From: Eurosta solidaginis
Taxonomy: Eukaryota; Arthropoda; Insecta; Diptera; Tephritidae
Direction: 5' to 3'
NCBI RefSeq assembly: GCF_040869045.1
Contig: NC_090321.1
Location: 77,781,183 to 77,845,182 of the forward strand
DNA length: 64,000 bases
Translations under genes and position numbers: made by a program
The notes under the pieces: generated by a model
What the model saw: the letters and a program-made list of their open reading frames with translations, nothing else
What the model was told of the DNA's origin: nothing
The model's database searches: none
Shown: in pieces, positions 58,345-64,000 of the stretch
Layout of the letters: each line of letters begins with the position of its first letter
Position numbering within the stretch: position 1 is the stretch's first letter

Positions 58345-59010
58345 GTCATATTTATTTTTTTTTATTTTTTATTTATTTATTTAATGTCGACACAAAACGA
58401 AAACGGTCGACTGGTAAAGTATAAATTTAGTACAAAAAGTATTATAACTTGTAAATTATAAAGTTAACATTTAATAAAAGTAAACTTATGCATTTAACAA
58501 TTCAAATTGATCAGATCATCGTGAGGAGATCAGAAGGGAGCTTATGCAAGGTGCTCAGAAAGGAGCTTGGTGCCCATAAGGGGGCTGACGCGACGTGCTC
58601 ATAAAGGAGCCGGATGCCCAGTAGGGGGATCACACGAACTCGTGCCTGTTTTCTACGGAAGATATAAATAACGTATCAGTAATTAATATACATACATATA
58701 ATGGATAGAGTTAGTAGAGAATGAATTCAATATGTTAATGAATATAGTTAGTTACTATTAAGAGAGGAAAGAACAGATTTTTTAATGCAAAAAAGCGAGT
58801 CCGAAACATCAAATGTGCTAGAATGGGAGTTATAATTCTGACACAAGCAGCGGAAGGGCTCATTTAATTCAAAATTTGTTCTACAATGTCTGAAAGAGCT
58901 CTTTAAGTTTGGTTCAGGGAACCTACGCTCGGTGTTTCTCGCCGATTATGTCAAATAACGGGCTAGTTGGTTTGGAGGGAGAGGCCCATGAGCTTACAAG
59001 TAGTCATACA
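58345..59010 (-). pseudogene. LINE 3' fragment
   Basis: Minus-strand translation contains RFPEPNLKSSFRHCRTNFEL and NEPFRCLCQNYNSHSSTFDV, resembling the C-terminal end of jockey/CR1-superfamily ORF2s (R-T-x-Y..N-x-P..C..F-N). It is followed by a non-coding stretch and an A/T-rich tail at 58345-58380. The RT core is absent. The family differs from A and B. Confidence 0.45.
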
Positions 59011-61266
59011 TTAAAATACAAATACATTAAAATTCTTTTTCTTCTTGGTATCTCGAAATCTCTACGTGATCTCTTAACTGATCATCGAATACAAATCATT
59101 ACAGTCTTCCTATATAGGATTCTTCTCTGCCTACATCGGTGCAGTAACCGCAAAATTTAAATTATAATTCTTTTATATAAACTCATACAATTGGTAATTT
59201 TAATATCTAAACTACGTCACCACTATCGGGCCGCCCTTGTGATATTCTGGCTAATGCCTTAACTCGTTCGTAATTTGCTGCATACTTCTAGGCACCAAAT
59301 GCACTTTATGTTGGCCGATATTCGTCCGCTACTGCGTGATGAGAATACTATCCTCCCCCAGCAAAATTTTGCGTGCACAATTAGATTTTTATAAATGACT
59401 TACTCTGGTATATTTTGTGATGTGGGTTGCGTGCCCTGCCGTGGATTCCGATGGGTTTTACCTTCTCGCTTGTACCTTGTAGATCTTGCTGAATTTTCTT
59501 TAGTTACCTTGATGTATTGGTTGCGGTTTGGTTCGGATGATCGAGTGATTACTTCTTGATGGTGTTTGGGTACCTCCTCCAGGTGTCACAAGTGGTCAGC
59601 TGCAACACTTCCAGGCTCGATTGGTATGATGCACTTTTGCACAAATGATATTCGCGTGGCTAGCTATTGCACTAAATGATATTCGCGTGGCTAGCTGTTG
59701 CACTAAATGATATTCGCGCAGGGTTAAACTTTGCTTTATAATTGAACGAATTACATAAGTTTGCGCCGCGTATAATTTACTTTTGCGGAGTTACGGATAT
59801 TTATCTCAAATTTCTTTTTTTTTCGCGCCTGCTACAATTTCTTTTGATGGACTTTATCTCCTTTTTATACGGAGCACATCCGTGTGCTTTCTTGGACAAC
59901 CAGTCAAAATCTATCAAATCAACTAGATTGCAGGCCCGACCGGTCATTGTGAATTTACAGATGTGTTTAGTAAGCATTGCTTGACTGTTGTGGTCAAGCA
60001 ACACTTAACATGGCGGCTACCTCACACTGCAGTGGGAGTTATCATAAGTTGTAACCGCTATTATTGCTTAAAATAGTTGGTTCATTATTTATGATAATAA
60101 CACCAATTTATCCTACTAGATCCATCATACATAAATTGCAAAAAACGAACGACATTTTTATCGAAAACGGCATATAGATTATTAGGTGTAAGCGTAAGCT
60201 TGTTCTCAAATAAGGATCCTGGAATGGACTTATACGCTATATACGGCAGTCTCAGAATTAGGAAGTCGTTTCAAGATTTCACGTATGGTTTACGGTACTT
60301 AGCCTGCGAGAGAGTATTATAGTTGTCTTCCGCTATGCAAATCTTCCGTGCTGGATACCCTGTTCAACTTTTCACACACAGTCGAGTATCATTGCATTTG
60401 GGGCAGCCAGTTCTAAGTACTGGAGCGACTTGTACTGTTTTGCGGCAATCAGTTGCTTGGGCTCTGGCAGAACAGTCAGGAGGGTGAATTATCTTTTTAT
60501 TGTATAAATACCTTTAAATTATAATTTAATACTAAATAATACATAGTAATGAATACGTGTGTTTGTTAGAACTAATTTATGCTATTAGTTCCACTATGTT
60601 TATAATTGCACAAGTGCTGTTACGATCGAACAACGTAAAACTAAAAAAGAAAAAATTTTGAACCTGATTACAACGGAAGGCGAAATTTAAATTTTGAACC
60701 AGAAATGCCTCGAACATAAACACACTGCTCCTTACAGAACGATAGGTTGCTGAAAAATTTTCACTCTAACAAAGTTATAAATAGAAAAAGAGCTAAAATA
60801 ATGTAGTGGTTGTTATGGTTATGCATTTTCTATAGGAGCAGCAGGGAAGGCAGTCGGCATGATCTTGTGGTGCACAGTGGCTAGTCATGTCGGCTGGGCT
60901 GGGTTCTTGCCAACCTTGCTGTCCTGCGTCATAACAAAAAAAAATCCTATAATGCCTTTTCAAAATCAACTGACAAAATAGCGCAGAGCCGACTCAAAAC
61001 GCTTGAAATTCAAATTAAAACGACATCCGGTCGAATCGGCTGCCACGGACAGACCGTTAAAACACCCAAATTCAAAAAAAAAAAACAGAAACTGCAAAAA
61101 AACTAACCGCAAAAAAACTTAACCGAACCGGAAATGACCGGTTACTACTACTGAAAATCAAAAGTAGAAAAAAAAGCAGAAATATTAAAATAAAAGAGAA
61201 AAGGCCGAATATATTTAGGGGGCGCCGCGGGTGTTGTTGCGACGCCCGGTGCTTTATCCCACCCTC
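59011..61266. other. Spacer with short repeats, no supported gene
   Basis: Contains the tandem block at 59636-59720 and the second copy of repeat family I at 60582-60700 (TTAGTTCCACTATGT.., TACAACGGAAGGCGAAATTT). Short frames show no domains. Sequence just upstream of 61267 may belong to repeat E, but no counterpart is in the window. Confidence 0.35.
59636..59720. repeat. Triple tandem repeat of about 32 bp
   Basis: A unit containing AATGATATTCGCGTGGCTAG and TTGCACTA occurs twice and a third time partly, with one or two changes per unit. Confidence 0.75.
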
Positions 61267-61410
61267 AAAAACCACGGCCACCGACGCACCTAATTTTCGG
61301 TGGCCCCTTACCTGTATACCCTACGTGCCTTCTAAATAAAACAGAACGCCAGCATTCCCATTACAATATTTTTATTGACAAGTCATTATTAATTAGTATT
61401 GACAAAGTTC
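61267..61410. repeat. Repeat family E, right copy, 5' block
   Basis: Direct match to 1-150 (GGCCACCG.CGCACC, GGTGGCCCCTTACCTG, CTACGTGCCTTCTAAATAAA, GCCAGCATTCCCATT). The same orientation and the second shared block 1.3 kb later support a second copy of the same element. Confidence 0.6.
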
Positions 61411-62627
61411 CATTTAATTTAGGCTATTCAAAACTGAACTCGGTTGCACATTTCCAAGGCAAAAAAAAAAAAAAGTATTCTTTTCTTTATATACATATAA
61501 TGGTAATCTACGATTAAAATAACCAGAATTAATGACTGACACAGTAAACATGTCATCTTAATCGTAGATAAGAAAAATCATTTTCTTACATTTTTTTGTT
61601 ATATAAATAAAATTGATAAAAAAAATTTTTATTTTTGAAAATTTTTTTCAATTAAATACAAAAAATATAAAAAAAAATCGGCCCACTCCGGGATTAGTGG
61701 GGATGATTGCAGAATGATTGAAGTTTTTTATGAGAAAAAAAAAAAAAATGGCGAAATTCGAAAAATCTCGAAAAACTGAAAAATTAAAAAAAAAACTTTA
61801 AAAATTTTTTTGTATTTTTTCCGAAAAGTACATTTAAAAACAAATTAAAAAAAAAAAATAAAAAAGATCCCAAACGGTCAATTTTTGAAAAAGTTATAGC
61901 ATTTTGAAAACAAAAACGGTGTTTTTTTAAAAATTCATAAATTTTTTTGGGTTGGATGAAAAAAATCTGAAAAACGTCTTTCGTAAGCTAGAAAAAGAAG
62001 AAAAACTTTCAGCCAATTCTAAAGGGGTCGGGTTCAAAATTGGTCGAAATGGGATGGAATACCCCATATATAGTTAATGTATTTGATATCAAATCTTTGC
62101 TTACAATCGTTTATATTAAATACATACATCTATGCATACTTTTAAATATGTAGTATTGTTTCAAAACTCAACAATGGTTTATTAAATTAAATATGATATA
62201 ATTCCGGTTTATTTGTAATAATAATGCCAAGGTTGGGTTTTTTATGTATATCCGTTCGCATTCAGTGCTCTATTCTCAATCAATTTTCTTTCTTTTTTTT
62301 CGTGTCTACATCATTGCCATATTTTCACATTTTTTTTAACATCTTTCTTATAATAAGTTACCGATGTTTTCCTACAGAGGGCTGCGTCAGCTAAGCAAGA
62401 ATCAGAGCGAGCATCTGATTGGCTGATCGCCAGATTCTTGCCTAAAAGACAGCGCTGCCATACTTATATTTTTCACATTACACCTTCTGCTCGTGCAACC
62501 GATCTGACTGTTAGATGGCGTTGGCTGCAATCCATCCAGTGACTATTAGGGCTGGCACACAATTATTACTAACGACGAGTGTCAGTACCTTCATTTCTGA
62601 TGGATTACAATAAAAAAAAAAATTTTG
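61411..62627. other. Very AT-rich interior of the right E copy
   Basis: Runs of A and T (about 61600-61930) and no reading frame. An ATCGTAGAT motif and its complement lie near 61508 and 61561. There is no clear match to the corresponding part of the left copy. Confidence 0.35.
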
Positions 62628-64000
62628 ATTTCCGTATTACGGAACGAACTCACCAGGTTTAGTTGCTGGTCTTGGTGTCACGCTGGATTCGTTGCAGCAG
62701 GCCTATGTTCGGCGGCCCTGCTGGTTGTTGTTACTAAAGTTGATGTTGCAGCAGGCCTATATGAGGCGGCCCTGCTGGTTGTTGTTACTAAAGTTGATGT
62801 TGCAGCAGGCCTATATGCGGCGGCCCTGCTGGTTGTTGTTACCAAAGTTGATGTTGCAGCAGGCCTATATGAGGCGGGCCTGCTGGTTGTTGTTAATACA
62901 GTTGATGTTGCAGCAGGCCTATATGAGGCGGCCCTGCTGGTTGTTACTAAAGTTGATGTTGCAGCAGGCCTATATGAGGCGGCCCTGCTAGTTGTTACTA
63001 ATGTTGATGTTGCAGCAGGCCTATATGAGGCGGCCCTGCTGGTTGTTGTTACTAAAGTTGATGTTGCAGCAGGCCTATATGAGGCGGCCCTGCTGGTTGT
63101 TGTTAATACAGTTGATGTTGCAGCAGGCCTATATGAGGCGGCCCTGCTGGTTGTTGTTACTAAAGTTGATGTTGCAGCAGGCCTATATGAGGCGGCCCTG
63201 CTGGTTGTTGTTACTAAAGTTGATGTTGCAGCAGGCCTATATGCGGCGGCCCTGCTGGTTGTTGTTACCAAAGTTGATGTTGCAGCAGGCCTATATGAGG
63301 CGGCCCTGCTGGTTGTTGTTAATACTGTTGATGTTGCAGCAGGCCTATATGAGGCGGCCCTGCTGGTTGTTGTTACTAAAGTTGATGTTGCAGCAGGCCT
63401 ATATGAGGCGGCCCTGCTGGTTGTTGTTAATACTGTTGATGTTGCAGCAGGCCTATATGAGGCGGCCCTGCTGGTTGTTGTTACTAAAGTTGATGTTGCA
63501 GCAGGCCTATATGAGGCGGCCCTGCTGGTTGTTGTTACTAAAGTTGGTGTTGCAGCAGGCCTATATGAGGCGGCCCTGCTGGTTGCTGTTAATACAGTTG
63601 ATGTTGCAGCAGGCCTATATGAGGCGGCCCTGCTGGTTGTTGTTACTAAAGTTGATGTTGCAGCAGGCCTATATGCGGCGGCCCTGCTGGTTGTTGTTAC
63701 CAAAGTTGATGTTGCAGCAGGCCTTCCAGGCCTAAATGAGGCGGCCCTGCTGGTTGTTGTTAATACAGTTTATGTTGCAGCAGGCCTATATGAGGCGGCC
63801 CTGCTGGTTGTTGTTAATACAGTTGATGTTGCAGCAGGGTTATATGAGGCGGCCCTGCTGGTTGTTGTTACTAAAGTTGATGTTGCAGCAGGCCTATATG
63901 AGGCGGCCCTGCTGGTTGTTGTTACTAAAGCGTGGTGGTGGTACGTCCGGTGGTTGTTGTGCAGTTGGGTAGGCGCTGCCGGTAGTTGCACAGTACACGT
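62628..64000. repeat. Repeat family E, right copy, 3' block with a 54-bp minisatellite of about 23 units
   Basis: After CGGAACGAACTCACC the array runs from about 62690 to 63930. Each 54-bp unit contains GCAGCAGGCCTATATGAGGC followed by GGCCCTGCTGGTTGTTGTTA and a variable joint (CTAAAG, CCAAAG, ATACAG, ATACTG). Two units are 3 bp short, and one near 63720 has an insertion. CAGCAGGCC and GGCCCTGCTG within a unit can form a hairpin. As 54 is divisible by three, both strands show long open frames that are translations of the repeat, not genes. The flank after the array matches 1925-1975. Confidence 0.9.

Noticed and set aside
62678..63703. 341-codon minus-strand ORF and 247-codon plus-strand ORF
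   Set aside because: They are translations of a 54-bp minisatellite. The unit is divisible by three, so long frames are open on both strands. There is no conserved domain or start context.
62690..63930. CRISPR-like regular array
   Set aside because: Units are contiguous with no unique spacers, and the genome is eukaryotic. It is a minisatellite.

Overview
The window looks like euchromatic DNA of a higher dipteran fly, most likely a tephritid-type fruit fly. The genus cannot be read from the sequence. The basis is one clearly recognisable host gene, very AT-rich spacers, and a dense load of insect-type retroelements, SINEs and small DNA transposons. There is no bacterial gene organisation.

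The one host gene is Tmtc3 (the fly CG4050 / vertebrate TMTC3 orthologue), an ER O-mannosyltransferase-type protein with TPR repeats. It lies on the plus strand in two coding exons, 19128-20397 and 43780-45512. They join in phase 1 across a 23,382-bp GT-AG intron and give a 1000-residue protein.

Almost all other recognisable content is mobile DNA. From 1 to 19 kb there is one copy of an unclassified repeat (E) at the left edge, several MITEs (3302-3588, 4464-6112, 9148-9330, 9615-10024, 10371-10649, 12443-12644), a tRNA-derived SINE (7655-8007), a 401-bp SINE-like element with a 13-bp target duplication (17041-17441) and a decayed LINE piece.

The Tmtc3 intron holds a five-part nest. A solo-LTR-like repeat (C1) was split by an antisense two-ORF LINE (A). 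LINE A was itself split by a 4.47-kb Ty3/gypsy element of CsRn1 type (23053-27521, TSD TAAG) and by a full-length 4.06-kb antisense LINE (B, 27893-31953, 13-bp TSD). The distal part of C1 then carries the same SINE-like element (36858-37268, 10-bp TSD). LINE B encodes a 2A-like motif at residues 50-57 of its ORF, followed by two PHD-like zinc fingers, an endonuclease and an RT. More fragments of the A and C families follow up to exon 2.

From 45.5 to 64 kb there is a nearly intact piggyBac transposon (45960-48308) in a decayed LINE, a non-autonomous hAT (51099-51806, 8-bp TSD), a PIF/Harbinger remnant with its two converging genes (52.36-53.6 kb), LINE and repeat fragments, and a second copy of repeat E (61267-64000). 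In that copy a 54-bp unit, single in the left copy, is expanded to about 23 copies with signs of an eight-unit higher-order period.

Large AT-rich stretches between these items hold nothing I can support. No rRNA gene, CRISPR array or functional tRNA gene was seen.
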